From contig NZ_CP108101.1 in assembly GCF_036195325.1 (NCBI RefSeq), positions 2,852,001-2,916,000 on the forward strand: a stretch of DNA of 64,000 nucleotides, in the 5' to 3' direction. The position numbers and the translations under genes were made by a program. The stretch comes from Streptomyces sp. NBC_00234 (GTDB taxonomy: Bacteria; Actinomycetota; Actinomycetes; Streptomycetales; Streptomycetaceae). Under the pieces are notes generated by a model. The model was given only the letters and a program-made list of their open reading frames with translations. It did no database searches and was not told the origin of the DNA. Within the stretch, counting starts at the first letter, position 1. Every line of letters starts with the position of its first letter. Below, in pieces: positions 27,001 through 35,952 of the stretch.

Positions 27001-27775
27001 CCTGGCCGAGCGCGGGCACGGCCTGGAGGGCCGGGGTGTAGCGGGAATTCAGCTTGATGGTGCGCAGCCGGCCGGCGAAGAGCCGGCGGCCCACCTCGCG
27101 CAGCTTGCCGGTCTCCTGGTCCTCCTGGCCGAATCCCTTGACGACCCGGACGCCGGAGACGGCCCCGTCGACGACTCCGGCGACGGCGGCGGCCTGGCTC
27201 TGGGCGTACCAGGTGGCGGGGAAGAGGCGGGTGCGGGAGCGGCGGGCGATGAACCAGAGCGCGGGGGCCACGGCCAGGGCGACGAGCGTCAGGAGCGGCG
27301 AGAGCCACGCCATGATCACCAGGGAGATGACGAAGAGCAGGACGTTCCCGATCGTCATCGGGAGCATGAAGAGCAGCCCTTGGATCAGCTGGAGGTCGCT
27401 GGTGGCGCGCCCCACGACCTGGCCGGTGGACAGCTCGTCCTGCCGCTTCCCGTCGAGCCGGGTGATCGTCGTGTACATCTCGGTACGCAGGTCGTGCTGT
27501 ACGTCGAGGGCGAGCCTGCCGCCGTAGAACCGCCTGATGTACGTGGCGATGTAGACGAGCACGGCCCCGGCGATCAGGAACCCGGTCCAGACGGCGAGAG
27601 AACGGGTGTGGCCGACGACCACGTCGTCGATGATCACCTTGGTGACCAGCGGGACGAGGGCCATGACGGCCATACCGGCGAGCGAGGACCCCAGCGCCAG
27701 CACCACATTGCGCTTGTAGCGCCATGCGTAACCGGCCAGCCGCCGGCCCCACCCCAGTTGCTCTGCGCCCTCCAC
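24059..27775 (-). CDS. Fused double ABC exporter (TMD-NBD-TMD-NBD)
   Basis: One polypeptide of 1238 residues carries two complete type IV exporter halves. NBD1 has Walker [10 protein letters not shown], signature [14 protein letters not shown] and Walker [13 protein letters not shown]; its catalytic position is Asp instead of Glu, so this site may be degenerate. NBD2 has [23 protein letters not shown] and [12 protein letters not shown], fully canonical. Such asymmetry is typical of heterodimeric exporters like LmrCD or TM287/288, here fused. Membrane domains lie before each NBD, with a charged linker of about 90 residues between halves. The GTG at 27775 follows GGGAGG; GTG at 27823 is an alternative. 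Substrate unknown, probably a drug or lipid. Confidence 0.9.
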   Translation of the reverse strand: MEGAEQLGWGRRLAGYAWRYKRNVVLALGSSLAGMAVMALVPLVTKVIIDDVVVGHTRSLAVWTGFLIAGAVLVYIATYIRRFYGGRLALDVQHDLRTEMYTTITRLDGKRQDELSTGQVVGRATSDLQLIQGLLFMLPMTIGNVLLFVISLVIMAWLSPLLTLVALAVAPALWFIARRSRTRLFPATWYAQSQAAAVAGVVDGAVSGVRVVKGFGQEDQETGKLREVGRRLFAGRLRTIKLNSRYTPALQAVPALGQVAMLALGGWLATRGEITLGTFVAFSAYLAQLVGPVRMLAMVLTVGQQARAGVERVLELIDTEPTMQDGTKELPADAPARVEFDDVRFGYDEERPVLDGFSLTIEPGETVALVGASGSGKSTVSLLLPRFYDVTHGAVLVGGHDVRELTQDSLRAAIGLVPEDSFLFSDTVRANIAYGFPDATQEQIEEAARSAQAHGFIADLPKGYDTKVGEHGLTLSGGQRQRVALARAILTDPRLLLLDDATSAVDARVEHEIHEALKQVMAGRTTLLIAHRRSTLGLADRIAVLDEGRLADIGTHEELEGRSALYRRLLTDPDELGSTSPGHRPVRADVREDDRMLQEEMEAEFDAEHGITPELWIRKDEPRGTAADGMPATPELLAQVDALPPATDTPDIDEASAVRAEESYGLRRLLRGFGLPLLVSLGLVGIDAGMGLLLPVLIRHGIDEGVTQLALGAVWAASGLALFVVLVQWLAQIGETRMTGRTGERVLYSLRLKIFAQLQRLGLDYYERELTGRIMTRMTTDVDALSTFLQTGLVTAFVSVVTFFGIMVALLVLDVQLALVVFATLPVLVVGTFFFRRKSVAAYELARERISAVNADLQESVSGLRIVQAFRRERDGSERYAASSDHYREARVRGQWLISVYFPFVQLLSSVAAAAVLIVGAGRVDNGTLTTGALVAYLLYIELFFAPVQQLSQVFDGYQQATVSLGRIQELLQERTSTADPDEPLDVLSLRGEIAFEDVSFAYNGEEEALTGIDLRVPAGQTVAFVGETGAGKSTLVKLVARFYDPTAGRVTADGTDLRKLDMTAYRHRLGVVPQEAYLFAGTVRDAIAYGLPDATDAQVEAAARAVGAHEMIATLEDGYLHEVAERGRNLSAGQRQLIALARAELVDPDILLLDEATAALDLATEALVNQATDRLTGRRTTLVVAHRLTTAARADRVVVMDHGRVVEDGTHDELLARDGQYARLWRTFVGEDEPAAV

Positions 27776-27864
27776 CGGTGCCTCCCGTTCGACCCGCTGT
27801 CCACCTGATCTACCGGAAGTCACCAACGCGCTCAGCAGCGGATTTCATCCCGCCGCAACACAAA

Positions 27865-27894
27865 AGGTCCCCCGGTCCATGGACCGGGGGACCT
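27865..27894 (-). terminator. Perfect 30-bp palindrome, terminator of the ureohydrolase operon
   Basis: AGGTCCCCCGGTCCA and its exact inverse form a 30-bp perfect palindrome starting ten bases beyond the stop of the ThDP gene. On the minus strand it is followed by TTTTG, giving a classical intrinsic terminator. It separates that operon from the ABC exporter gene. Confidence 0.85.
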
Positions 27895-27903
27895 CTGGAC
27901 GTC

Positions 27904-29589
27904 CTACAGGTGCGTCGGCTCGAACATCCTCAGCAGGGCCGGGAGCACGACCACGGAGGGCCCGGGGGCCGCCAGCGCCTTCGCCAGGTCCTCGGTGAGG
28001 GACTCCGGCGTCGTACGGACCGCGGGGACGCCGAAGGACTCGGCGAGGGCGACGAAGTCGGGGCGTGAGAGCTCCGTCCCGGTGGCCTCGCCGAACGCGC
28101 CCGTCATGTACTCGCGCAGGATTCCGTAGCCGCCGTCGTCGACGATCAGCCAGGTGACGGGGAGGCCGTACTGCCTGGCCGTGGCCAGTTCGGCGATCGA
28201 GTACATCGCGCCGCCGTCCCCGGAGACCGCGAGGACCGGCCTCGTGGGGTCGGCCGCCGCGGCGCCGATCGCCGCCGGGAATCCGTAGCCGAGGCCGCCG
28301 GCGCCCTGGGCCGAGTGCATCGTGTTCGGGTGGCGGGCGTCGAAGGCGGACCACGCCCAGTAGGCGAGGATCGTCATGTCCCAGAAGCTGGGCGCGGTGT
28401 CGGGCAGGGCCTCGCGCACCGAGGCGAGGACCTGCTGCTCCAGGGTGAGGTCCTGGGCGTCGATCCGGGCCCGTACCTTCTCCAGCACCGTACGGACCCG
28501 CTCGGCCGCCGTCGCGTCCTCGCGGTCCTCGACCGCTTCGAGGAGGTCGGAGAGCGCTTCGCGGGCGTCGGAGTGGATGCCGAGGGCGGGGTGGTTGGAC
28601 TCCAGCTTGCCGGCGTCGGCCTCGATCTGGATGACCCGGCCGCGCGGGGCGAACGTGTGGTAGTTCGAGGAGAGCTCGCCCAGGCCCGAGCCGACGACCA
28701 GCAGGACGTCCGCGGACTCCAGGAAGTCCGTGGTGTGCCGGTCCTCCAGCCAGGAGCGCAGGGACAGCGGGTGCTCCCAGGGGAAGGCGCCCTTGCCGCC
28801 GAAGGTGGTGACGACGGGGGCGTTGAGCTTCTCCGCGAGGGCGCGCAGCTTGCCGCTCGCGTCGGACCGTACGACTCCGCCACCCGCGATGATCGCCGGG
28901 CGCTCGGCCTTCGACAGCAGGTGGGCCGCCGCGACGGTCAGCTCGGGGCGCGGGTACAGCTCGCGCGGGGTGGCGTCCATCGCCGTGACGACCGGCAGGA
29001 TCGTCTCGGCGAGCAGCACGTCCTGCGGGATCTCCACCCAGACCGGGCCGTGCGGGGCGGTGAGCGCGGACTCCCAGGCCGCGGCGATCGCGGACGGGAT
29101 CTGGGAAGCGGTACGCACGGTGTGCACCGACTTCACGATGTCGCGGAACGACGCCTTCTGGTCGCGGAGCTCGTGCAGGTAGCCGTGACGGCCACCGCCG
29201 AGGCCCGCGGTCGGGATCTGGCTGGAGATCGCGAGGACGGGGGCCGAGGCCGCCGCCGCCTCCTGGAGCGCGGCGAGGGAGGTCAGGGCGCCCGGACCCG
29301 TGGAAAGCAGCAGCGGGGCGACCTCGCCGGTGATCCGGCCGTAGGCATCGGCGGCGAAGCCCGCGTTGTTCTCGACGCGCAGACCGACGTACGAGAGGGA
29401 GGAGCGGCGCAGCGCGTCGAACATGCCGAGCGCGTGCTGGCCGGGCAGTCCGAAGACGGTGGTGGCGCCGAGGCCCTGGAGCGTCTCGACGACGAGGTCG
29501 CCGCCGTTGCGGCCGGGCGGCGGGCTGAGAGCCGCCTCGGCCTGCGCGGGCGTGAGCTGCGGGCGGTCGTCGTGGTGGTCGTGGGTCAC
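27904..29589 (-). CDS. ThDP-dependent enzyme, acetolactate-synthase-like; possible 2-ketoarginine decarboxylase
   Basis: A 561-residue thiamine-diphosphate enzyme with the three domains of the acetolactate synthase/decarboxylase family. The activating Glu is in [15 protein letters not shown]; the central domain has [15 protein letters not shown]; the ThDP-binding motif is [18 protein letters not shown] ending near VDDGGYG. No small regulatory subunit gene is near, and biosynthetic ilv genes are absent, so a role in branched-chain synthesis is unlikely. The GTG at 29589 overlaps the ureohydrolase stop by four bases. In the arginine transaminase pathway of Pseudomonas a similar enzyme of about 560 residues (AruI) decarboxylates 2-ketoarginine; the linked ureohydrolase makes this attractive. 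Function is inference. Confidence 0.75.
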   Translation of the reverse strand: MTHDHHDDRPQLTPAQAEAALSPPPGRNGGDLVVETLQGLGATTVFGLPGQHALGMFDALRRSSLSYVGLRVENNAGFAADAYGRITGEVAPLLLSTGPGALTSLAALQEAAAASAPVLAISSQIPTAGLGGGRHGYLHELRDQKASFRDIVKSVHTVRTASQIPSAIAAAWESALTAPHGPVWVEIPQDVLLAETILPVVTAMDATPRELYPRPELTVAAAHLLSKAERPAIIAGGGVVRSDASGKLRALAEKLNAPVVTTFGGKGAFPWEHPLSLRSWLEDRHTTDFLESADVLLVVGSGLGELSSNYHTFAPRGRVIQIEADAGKLESNHPALGIHSDAREALSDLLEAVEDREDATAAERVRTVLEKVRARIDAQDLTLEQQVLASVREALPDTAPSFWDMTILAYWAWSAFDARHPNTMHSAQGAGGLGYGFPAAIGAAAADPTRPVLAVSGDGGAMYSIAELATARQYGLPVTWLIVDDGGYGILREYMTGAFGEATGTELSRPDFVALAESFGVPAVRTTPESLTEDLAKALAAPGPSVVVLPALLRMFEPTHL

Positions 29590-30554
29590 TTGGAGCGTGC
29601 CTCCGCGATCTGACGGGACATGATCGTGGTCAGTTCGTACGCCGTGTGGGAGGCGGCGACGGAGGTGATCTCCGCGTGGTCGTACGCGGGGGCGACCTCG
29701 ACCAGGTCGGCGGAGACCAGGTGGCAGGAGGAGAGCCCGCGGAGGATCTCCAGCAGCTCGCGGGAGGTGAGACCGCCGGCCTCGGGGGTGCCGGTGCCGG
29801 GCGCGTGGGCCGGGTCCAGGACGTCGATGTCGATGGAGATGTAGAGCGGACGGTCACCGATGCGCTGGCGCAGCTGGTCGGCGATCTCGTCGACGCCGCG
29901 CCGCATGACGTCGGCGGAGGTGACGATGCCGAAGCCCATCTTGGCGTCGTCGGTGAGGTCCTGCTTGCCGTAGAGCGGGCCGCGCGTGCCGACGTGGGAG
30001 AGCGCCTCGGTGTCGAGGATGCCCTCCTCGACGGCCCGGCGGAACGGGGTGCCGTGGGTGTACTCGGCGCCGAAGTAGGTGTCCCAGGTGTCCAGGTGCG
30101 CGTCGAAGTGGAGCAGGGCGACGGGGCCGTGCTTCTTGGCGACGGAACGCAGCAGGGGCAGCGCGATGGTGTGGTCGCCGCCGAGCGTCATCAGCCGGGC
30201 GCCGGTGCCGAGCAGCTCGTCGGCGGCGGCCTCGACGGTCTCGACGGCCTCGTTGATGTTGAACGGGTTCGCGGCGATGTCACCGGCGTCGGCGACCTGC
30301 GCGAGGGCGAACGGCGAGGCGTCCTGGGCGGGGTTGTACGGACGCAGCAGACGGGACGCCTCGCGGATCGCGTTCCCGCCGAAGCGGGCGCCGGGGCGGT
30401 ACGAGACACCGCTGTCGAAAGGCACGCCGACGACGGCGACATCGGCGGTGCCGACCTCGTCGAGCCGGGGCAGCCGGGCGAAGGTCGCGGGTCCGGCGTA
30501 CCGCGGGACGCGGGACGAGTCGACGGGGCCGCGCGGCGTTTCGTTGCTGCTCAT
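29586..30554 (-). CDS. Ureohydrolase (agmatinase or guanidinobutyrase)
   Basis: A 322-residue manganese hydrolase of the arginase/agmatinase family that releases urea from a guanidino compound. Metal-binding motifs are [21 protein letters not shown] and [19 protein letters not shown]. The last motif separates it from true arginases and places it with agmatinase, guanidinobutyrase and guanidinopropionase. It starts at the ATG at 30554. It is translationally coupled to the ThDP gene and preceded by a symporter. Agmatinase is the default name; the partner enzyme favours 4-guanidinobutyrate. Confidence 0.85.
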   Translation of the reverse strand: MSSNETPRGPVDSSRVPRYAGPATFARLPRLDEVGTADVAVVGVPFDSGVSYRPGARFGGNAIREASRLLRPYNPAQDASPFALAQVADAGDIAANPFNINEAVETVEAAADELLGTGARLMTLGGDHTIALPLLRSVAKKHGPVALLHFDAHLDTWDTYFGAEYTHGTPFRRAVEEGILDTEALSHVGTRGPLYGKQDLTDDAKMGFGIVTSADVMRRGVDEIADQLRQRIGDRPLYISIDIDVLDPAHAPGTGTPEAGGLTSRELLEILRGLSSCHLVSADLVEVAPAYDHAEITSVAASHTAYELTTIMSRQIAEARSK

Positions 30555-30633
30555 GGACGGAGTGCCTTTCCTTCGGGTTTCGTACGGTACTTCGAGTGTG
30601 CGGGATCGCCCTGGGTGAGGGCCGGGCCCGGGG

Positions 30634-32106
30634 TCAGGTGGTGGCCGGTTCCGGGACCGGCAGCGGTTCGGCCTCCGCGCCCCGCCCGGCCAGCCGCTCG
30701 CGCCAGGCGACCAGCACCGCCGCGTCCGTCGGCTTCGTCGCCAGGGACACGATCACGTAGGCGGCGAGCGAGGACAGCAGGCCGTAGTACACGGGCTCGT
30801 TGGCCAGGATTCCGTACCAGGCCATCAGTCCGATCACCGCGACGCCACCGACCGACACGGCCGCCAGCGCCCCCGCAGCCGTCCCGCGGCGCCACAGCAG
30901 CCCGCCCAGGATCGGCACCAGGAGCCCGCCCACGAGCAGGTTGTAGGCGACGGTCAGCGCCTCGACCACGTTGTTGAGCGCGATCGCGATGAGGACGACG
31001 GCGATGCCCATGATCAGGATGAAGACCCGGTTGCCCCTCACCTCGTCGCGTTCCTCGTCGCTGCCGCCCCCGGCGACCGCACCCCGCAGCCGGGACCAGA
31101 TGTCGTTGTTGGCGACGGTGGCGCAGGCGATCAGCGCGCCGGAGGACGTCGACATGACCGCGGCCAGCGCGGCGGCCAGCACGAGACCGCGCACACCCAT
31201 CGGCAGCTCGTCCTTGACGATGGTCGCGAAGGCGGCGTCGGCGCTGGGCAGCGTCGGGTAGATGACCTTGGCCGCCGTGCCGATGACGGCTCCGGCGATC
31301 GCGTACACCAGGCAGTACGTACCGGCGACCGTGCCGCCCCAGCGCGCCGTCCGGTCGGTGCGGGCGGTGAACACGCGCTGCCAGATGTCCTGGCCGATCA
31401 GCATGCCGAAGGTGTAGATCAGGACGTACGTGAAGATCGTCTCGCCGCCGATGCCCAGCGGGTCGAAGTACTCGGTGGGCAGCTGGGCCTTCATCTCGCT
31501 GAAGCCGCCGGCCTTGACGACCGCGATGGGCAGCAGGAGCAGCAGCACACCGATCGTCTTGACGACGAACTGCACCATGTCCGTCAGCGTGATCGACCAC
31601 ATGCCGCCGAGCGTCGAGTACGCGACGACGATGGCGCCGCCCAGGACGATCGAGACGGTCCGGTTCATGTCGAACAGGACGTCGAAGATGGTGGCGTACG
31701 CGATGGTCGAGGTGACCGCGAGCATCAGGGTGTACGCCCACATGACGATGCCGGAGATGAGTCCGGCCCGGCCGCCGTAGCGCAGGTCGAGCATCTCGGA
31801 GACGGTGTAGACCTTCAGCCGGGCGATGCGGGCCGAGAAGAAGACGGACAGGGCCAGGAGCCCGAGGCCGATGGTGAAGACCATCCACGCGCCGGAGAGC
31901 CCGTACTGGTAGCCCAGGCCGACGCCGCCGATGGTGGAGGCCCCGCCGAGGACGATGGCGGCCATGGTGCCGGAGTACATCCAGGGGCCGAGGCGGCGGC
32001 CCGCCACGAGGAACTCGCTCTTGGACTTGGCGCGGCGCATGCCCCACCAGCCCATGGCGAGCATGCCGGCCAGGTAGACGACGATCACGGCGTAGTCGAC
32101 AGCCAT
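30634..32106 (-). CDS. Sodium/solute symporter (SSS family)
   Basis: A 490-residue inner membrane protein with about 13 membrane helices. Family features are the early motif [16 protein letters not shown], the sodium-site stretch [28 protein letters not shown] and [17 protein letters not shown]. The ATG at 32106 follows GGAGGG at eight bases; a TTG at 32130 is less likely. The gene lies 79 bp upstream of the ureohydrolase gene and is divergent from a PucR regulator, so the substrate is probably a nitrogen compound used by the two enzymes, such as a guanidino acid or polyamine-related solute. Confidence 0.88.
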   Translation of the reverse strand: MAVDYAVIVVYLAGMLAMGWWGMRRAKSKSEFLVAGRRLGPWMYSGTMAAIVLGGASTIGGVGLGYQYGLSGAWMVFTIGLGLLALSVFFSARIARLKVYTVSEMLDLRYGGRAGLISGIVMWAYTLMLAVTSTIAYATIFDVLFDMNRTVSIVLGGAIVVAYSTLGGMWSITLTDMVQFVVKTIGVLLLLLPIAVVKAGGFSEMKAQLPTEYFDPLGIGGETIFTYVLIYTFGMLIGQDIWQRVFTARTDRTARWGGTVAGTYCLVYAIAGAVIGTAAKVIYPTLPSADAAFATIVKDELPMGVRGLVLAAALAAVMSTSSGALIACATVANNDIWSRLRGAVAGGGSDEERDEVRGNRVFILIMGIAVVLIAIALNNVVEALTVAYNLLVGGLLVPILGGLLWRRGTAAGALAAVSVGGVAVIGLMAWYGILANEPVYYGLLSSLAAYVIVSLATKPTDAAVLVAWRERLAGRGAEAEPLPVPEPATT

Positions 32107-32182
32107 GGGCTTTCCCTCCGTCTCGCTCAACAGGTTGGTGAAGACGGTAGGTGGCCGATAAGCAAGCCTGAAGTGTACGTTT

Positions 32183-32220
32183 CATCCATTCTCGACGTGA
32201 CGAATGGATGGACCGTCCAT
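32183..32220. promoter_or_regulatory. Overlapping inverted repeats at the PucR start
   Basis: CATCCATTC (32183-32191) and GAATGGATG (32202-32210) are perfect 9-bp inverted arms 10 bp apart. Directly beyond, ATGGACCGTCCAT (32208-32220) is a perfect 13-bp palindrome that contains the chosen ATG at its right edge. They are well placed for an operator controlling the symporter/PucR divergon, or for a hairpin at the PucR ribosome site. Confidence 0.55.
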
Positions 32221-33667
32221 GCCGGACTCCCCCGCCGGTCCGCCGGCCCCGCCCATCCCGCTGGCCGAGCTGCTGGCCCGCGAGGAGCTGGGGCTGCGCC
32301 GGATCGCCGGCCCCGCCCACGCGGACCTGCTGTGGGTGCACACCTCGGAGATGGCCGACCCGTATCCGTACCTCCTCGGCGGTGAGCTGCTGCTGAGTGC
32401 CGGAGTGCTGCTGAAGGACGCGGACACCTATGTCGCCCGGCTGGTGGAGGCGGGGGCCGCGGCACTGGGCTTCGGGGTGGCGCCGGTGCACGACACGGTG
32501 CCGCAGGCGCTCGTCGAGGCGTGCGACCGGCATGGGCTGCCGCTCCTGGAGGTGCCGCCGGAGACCCCGTTCACCGCGATCGCGCGGGCCGTGTGGCGGC
32601 TGATGGCGGAGGCCCGGCACCGTGAGCTGCGCCGGGTGACCCGCGCCCAGCAGGCCCTGGCGACCGCGGCTGCCCGGCCCGACCCGGTACCCGCGGTGCT
32701 GCACCAGCTGGCCACGCAGCTGTCGGGGCGGGCGGCCCTGCTGACCGCGGACGGCGAGGAGCTGCACGCGGCGGGCCGCCGCCCGGCCCCCGAGGCCCGG
32801 ACCGCCCTGACCCGCCTGGCCCGGGTCGTCTCCCCCGCGACGCGCGCCGCCCCCGCACCCACCTCAGCCACCGACACCGTCGCCGGCCGGCAGCTGTCCG
32901 CGTACGCGCTCGGCGGCGGCCAGGGCCTGGTCCTCACCCTGGCCGCCGACCGGCGCGGGGCGGGCGACCACACCGTGGCCGGCATCGCCGTCGTCCTGCT
33001 CTCCCTGCTGACCGCCCCGCACCAGGGCGCCGACGCGGCGGGCCGTTCGGCCGCGCTCGTACGGATGCTGCTGGGCGCGGACCCCGGGGACGTCACCCCG
33101 CTCCTGGGCCCCGCCGACCGGTGGACGGTGGTGCACGCGCGCCGCACCGCGGGCGCCCCCGCCGATCCGCTCACCGCCGGGGCACTCGGTACGGCCCTGG
33201 GTTCCGCCCTCGTCGACGCGGACCGCCACCTCGTCCGCGTGCTGGTCACCGAAGCCGACCGGATCGTCCCGCAGCCGGGCTGGACGCTCGGCGCCTCGGC
33301 CACCGCGACGGTCGCGGACCTGGCGGCGGCCGACGCCCAGGCGTCCCTCGCCCTGGGCCGGGCCGAGGCCACCCGCGCCCCTCTCCGCGTGCACCGCCCG
33401 GCCACGGGCCTGGCGGAGCTGGTCCCGCGCGAGCAGGCGGAGGCCCATGCCCGCACCCTCCTCGCCCCGCTCGACGAACCGCTGACCGGGACCCTGCGCT
33501 GCTGGCTGAGCCTGCACGGCAGCTGGGACCGCACGGCGGTCGCGCTCCAGGTCCACCGCAACACGGTCCGCCAGCGCATCGCCCGCTGCGCGGCGCTGCT
33601 GGACGCGGACCTGGACGACATGGACGTACGTACGGAGCTGTGGTTCGCCCTGGGGATCCGCGAGTGA
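32219..33667 (+). CDS. PucR-family transcriptional regulator
   Basis: A 482-residue regulator. The N-terminal PucR-type ligand domain begins IPLAELLAREELGLRRIAG and includes LWVHTSEMADPYPYLLGGEL; the C-terminal helix-turn-helix is WDRTAVALQVHRNTVRQRIA (HTH_30). PucR proteins typically sense purine or other nitrogen metabolites. The start is ambiguous: ATG at 32204 lies inside a 9-bp inverted repeat with no ribosome site; ATG at 32219, chosen here, follows GGATGG. Divergent from the symporter operon, which it presumably controls. Confidence 0.85.
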   Translation: MPDSPAGPPAPPIPLAELLAREELGLRRIAGPAHADLLWVHTSEMADPYPYLLGGELLLSAGVLLKDADTYVARLVEAGAAALGFGVAPVHDTVPQALVEACDRHGLPLLEVPPETPFTAIARAVWRLMAEARHRELRRVTRAQQALATAAARPDPVPAVLHQLATQLSGRAALLTADGEELHAAGRRPAPEARTALTRLARVVSPATRAAPAPTSATDTVAGRQLSAYALGGGQGLVLTLAADRRGAGDHTVAGIAVVLLSLLTAPHQGADAAGRSAALVRMLLGADPGDVTPLLGPADRWTVVHARRTAGAPADPLTAGALGTALGSALVDADRHLVRVLVTEADRIVPQPGWTLGASATATVADLAAADAQASLALGRAEATRAPLRVHRPATGLAELVPREQAEAHARTLLAPLDEPLTGTLRCWLSLHGSWDRTAVALQVHRNTVRQRIARCAALLDADLDDMDVRTELWFALGIRE

Positions 33668-33773
33668 CGGCACAGGGCCGCCGGGGCGGCGAGGCCACCG
33701 GTCACCGGCAGCGGGCGTGCTGAGCATCACCCTGGACAGGCCCGGTGACTGCCGGGTAACTTTTGACCAGGTC

Positions 33774-33790
33774 TGAGCAAGCGCTTAGCC
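33774..33790 (+). promoter_or_regulatory. Candidate TetR-type operator upstream of the acyl-CoA dehydrogenase
   Basis: TGAGCAAGCGCTTAGCC contains the palindromic core AAGCGCTT flanked by imperfect arms (GCTAAGCG/CTTGCTC on the other strand). TTGACC at about 33763 precedes it as a possible -35. Sites of this style occur upstream of actinobacterial fatty acid oxidation genes. It lies 53 bp before the start codon. Confidence 0.45.
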
Positions 33791-33842
33791 AGCCCGCCGG
33801 AAGCTCACGCCGAGCTGACGAAGCCGACAGAGGAGGCACCCC

Positions 33843-35000
33843 GTGCGCCGTACGGTATTCAACGAGGACCACGAGGCGTTCCGGGAGACCCTGCGCGCCT
33901 TCATCGAGGCCGAGGTCGTTCCCGTCTACGACGAGTGGTTCGCCGCGGGGCAGGCGCCGCGCGAGTTCTATTACAAGCTCGGCGAGCTGGGTGTCTTCGG
34001 CATCTCGGTCGACGAGGAGTACGGCGGCGCGGGCGTCGACTCGCACAAGTACGAGGCCGTGCTCCAGGAGGAGTGTGCGCGCGCGGGCGTCTCCTTCGGC
34101 GGCTCCGGTGTGCACGTCCTGCTCGGCCTGCCGTACATCAAGATGCTCGCCACCGGCGACCAGAAGAAGCGCTGGCTGCCGAAGTTCGTCAGCGGCGAGG
34201 AGATGTGGGCCCTCGCGATGACCGAGCCGGGCACCGGTTCCGACGTCGCGGGCATGAAGACCAACGCGAAGCTCTCCGAGGACGGCACGCACTACGTCCT
34301 CAACGGCTCGAAGACCTTCATCACCGGCGGTGTGCACGCCGACCGGGTGATCGTCTGCGCCCGCACCTCCGCCCCGCGCGAGGACGACCGCCGCTTCGGC
34401 ATCTCGCTCTTCGCCGTCGACACCAAGTCCGAGGGCTACTCGATCGGCCGCAAGCTGGACAAGCTCGGCCTGAAGGTCTCCGACACCGCCGAGCTGGCGT
34501 TCGTCGACGTGAAGGTCCCGGTCGAGGACCTGCTCGGCGAGGAGAACAAGGGCTTCGGCTACCTGGGCACCAACCTGGCCTCCGAGCGCTGGGGCATCGC
34601 CTTCGGCTCGTACGCGCAGGCCGCCGCCGCCGTACGCTTCGCGAAGGAGTACGTCCAGGACCGCACGGTCTTCGGCAAGACGGTCGCCTCCTTCCAGAAC
34701 ACCAAGTTCGAGCTGGCCGCCTGCCAGGCCGAGGTGGACGCGGCCCAGGCCGTCGCCGACCGCGCCCTGGAGGCACTGGACGCCGGTGAGCTGACCGCCG
34801 CCGAGGCCGCCTCCGCGAAGCTGTTCTGCACCGAGGTCGCGCACCGCGTCATCGACCGCTGCCTCCAGCTGCACGGCGGCTACGGCTTCATGAACGAGTA
34901 CCCGATCGCCCGCCTGTACGCCGACAACCGGGTCAACCGGATCTACGGCGGCACCAGCGAGGTCATGAAGTCGATCATCGCCAAGTCGATGGGCCTGTAG
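33843..35000 (+). CDS. Acyl-CoA dehydrogenase
   Basis: A 385-residue FAD-dependent dehydrogenase for the first step of acyl-CoA beta-oxidation. Motifs are WALAMTEPGTGSDVAGMKT (FAD and substrate contact), YVLNGSKTFITGG, RTVFGKTVASFQNTKF and the C-terminal LQLHGGYGFMNEYPIAR with IYGGTSEVM. Length is normal for the family. The GTG at 33843 has AGGAGG upstream. A TesB thioesterase follows 38 bp downstream, suggesting a fatty-acid catabolic pair. Confidence 0.92.
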   Translation: MRRTVFNEDHEAFRETLRAFIEAEVVPVYDEWFAAGQAPREFYYKLGELGVFGISVDEEYGGAGVDSHKYEAVLQEECARAGVSFGGSGVHVLLGLPYIKMLATGDQKKRWLPKFVSGEEMWALAMTEPGTGSDVAGMKTNAKLSEDGTHYVLNGSKTFITGGVHADRVIVCARTSAPREDDRRFGISLFAVDTKSEGYSIGRKLDKLGLKVSDTAELAFVDVKVPVEDLLGEENKGFGYLGTNLASERWGIAFGSYAQAAAAVRFAKEYVQDRTVFGKTVASFQNTKFELAACQAEVDAAQAVADRALEALDAGELTAAEAASAKLFCTEVAHRVIDRCLQLHGGYGFMNEYPIARLYADNRVNRIYGGTSEVMKSIIAKSMGL

Positions 35001-35040
35001 AGCAGTTACGTTCCCTCCAGAACAGTTACGTTCCTCTCAT
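35001..35040 (+). repeat. Tandem 20-bp near repeat between the dehydrogenase and thioesterase genes
   Basis: Two adjacent 20-base units share CAGTTACGTTCC exactly (within 35001-35020 and 35021-35040). The second unit ends in the AT of the thioesterase start codon and supplies its leader. This looks like a recent slippage duplication of the translation-initiation region. Confidence 0.6.
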
Positions 35041-35914
35041 GAGCGCAGCACTTGAATCCCTGCTCGATCTGCTCGACCTGGAGCAGATCGAGCGGGACAT
35101 CTTCCGGGGCACGAGCCGTTCCGCGGTCGTGCCCCGGGTCTTCGGCGGACAGGTCGCGGCCCAGGCGCTGGTCGCCGCGGGCCGGACCGTCCCCGCGGAC
35201 CGGACCGCCCACTCCCTGCACTCCTACTTCCTGCGGATGGGCGATCCGGGCGCCCCGATCGTCTACACCGTCGACCGCATCCGCGACGGCCGCTCCTTCA
35301 CCACCCGGCGGGTCGTCGCCGTCCAGCACGGGCAGCCGATCTTCCACCTCTCGGCCTCCTTCCAGACGTACGAGGAGGGGCTGGAGCACCAGGCGGCCAT
35401 GCCGCCCGCCCCGGACCCCGAGACCCTGCCCACCGCCGCGGAGATGCTTCCGCGGTACGCGGACCGGTTCGTCGACCCGAGTGTCATGGACAGGCTCCTG
35501 GAGGCCCGGGCGGCCGTCGACCTGCGGTACTCCGACGCCCCGCCCTTCGCCACGGTCGGCGATCCGCGCGAGCCCCGCTCGCAGGTGTGGTTCCGGACGA
35601 ACGGCAAGCTCGCGGACGATCCGCTGCTCCACGTCTGCATGGCCACGTACGTCTCCGACATGACGCTGCTCGACTCGGTGCTCCTCGCCCACGGGCGCGG
35701 CGGCTGGACGGTCGGTGACGTGGTGGGGGCCAGCCTGGACCACGCGATGTGGTTCCACCGTCCGTTCCGCGCGGACGAATGGCTGCTGTACGACCAGGAG
35801 TCGCCGTCCGCGTCCGGCGGGCGCGGGCTCGGCCAGGCGCGCATCTACACGCAGGACGGCCGACTGGCCATCACGGTGATCCAGGAGGGCGTGATCCGCG
35901 CCCCGCGGGACTGA
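35039..35914 (+). CDS. tesB: Acyl-CoA thioesterase II
   Basis: A 291-residue double hot-dog thioesterase that hydrolyses medium and long acyl-CoA to free acid and CoA. Recognisable segments are RVFGGQVAAQALVAA, LHSYFLRMGDPGAPIVY and, in the second fold, ASLDHAMWFHRPFRADEWL, in which the Asp is the catalytic residue, followed by GRGLGQARIYTQDGRLA. The ATG at 35039 is the only start that keeps the full first fold, although its leader lacks a purine-rich ribosome site. It follows the acyl-CoA dehydrogenase closely. Confidence 0.9.
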   Translation: MSAALESLLDLLDLEQIERDIFRGTSRSAVVPRVFGGQVAAQALVAAGRTVPADRTAHSLHSYFLRMGDPGAPIVYTVDRIRDGRSFTTRRVVAVQHGQPIFHLSASFQTYEEGLEHQAAMPPAPDPETLPTAAEMLPRYADRFVDPSVMDRLLEARAAVDLRYSDAPPFATVGDPREPRSQVWFRTNGKLADDPLLHVCMATYVSDMTLLDSVLLAHGRGGWTVGDVVGASLDHAMWFHRPFRADEWLLYDQESPSASGGRGLGQARIYTQDGRLAITVIQEGVIRAPRD

Positions 35915-35952
35915 ACAGGCCACAGCCATCCGACTCGGACATACTCCCCACC

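Noticed and set aside
23759..27808. A 1349-residue plus-strand open frame
   Set aside because: Antisense of the fused ABC exporter, which has all its motifs in the minus-strand frame.
27904..29589. Catabolic or biosynthetic acetolactate synthase
   Set aside because: No small subunit gene or other ilv genes nearby, and the gene is coupled to a ureohydrolase; the generic family name probably misleads.
15828..33790. The word AGCAAGCGCTT occurs both in the LacI operator (15828) and upstream of the acyl-CoA dehydrogenase (33776)
   Set aside because: The flanks differ (TCT against AGC) and CG-centred AAGCGCTT cores are common to LacI and TetR sites, so common control is not supported.
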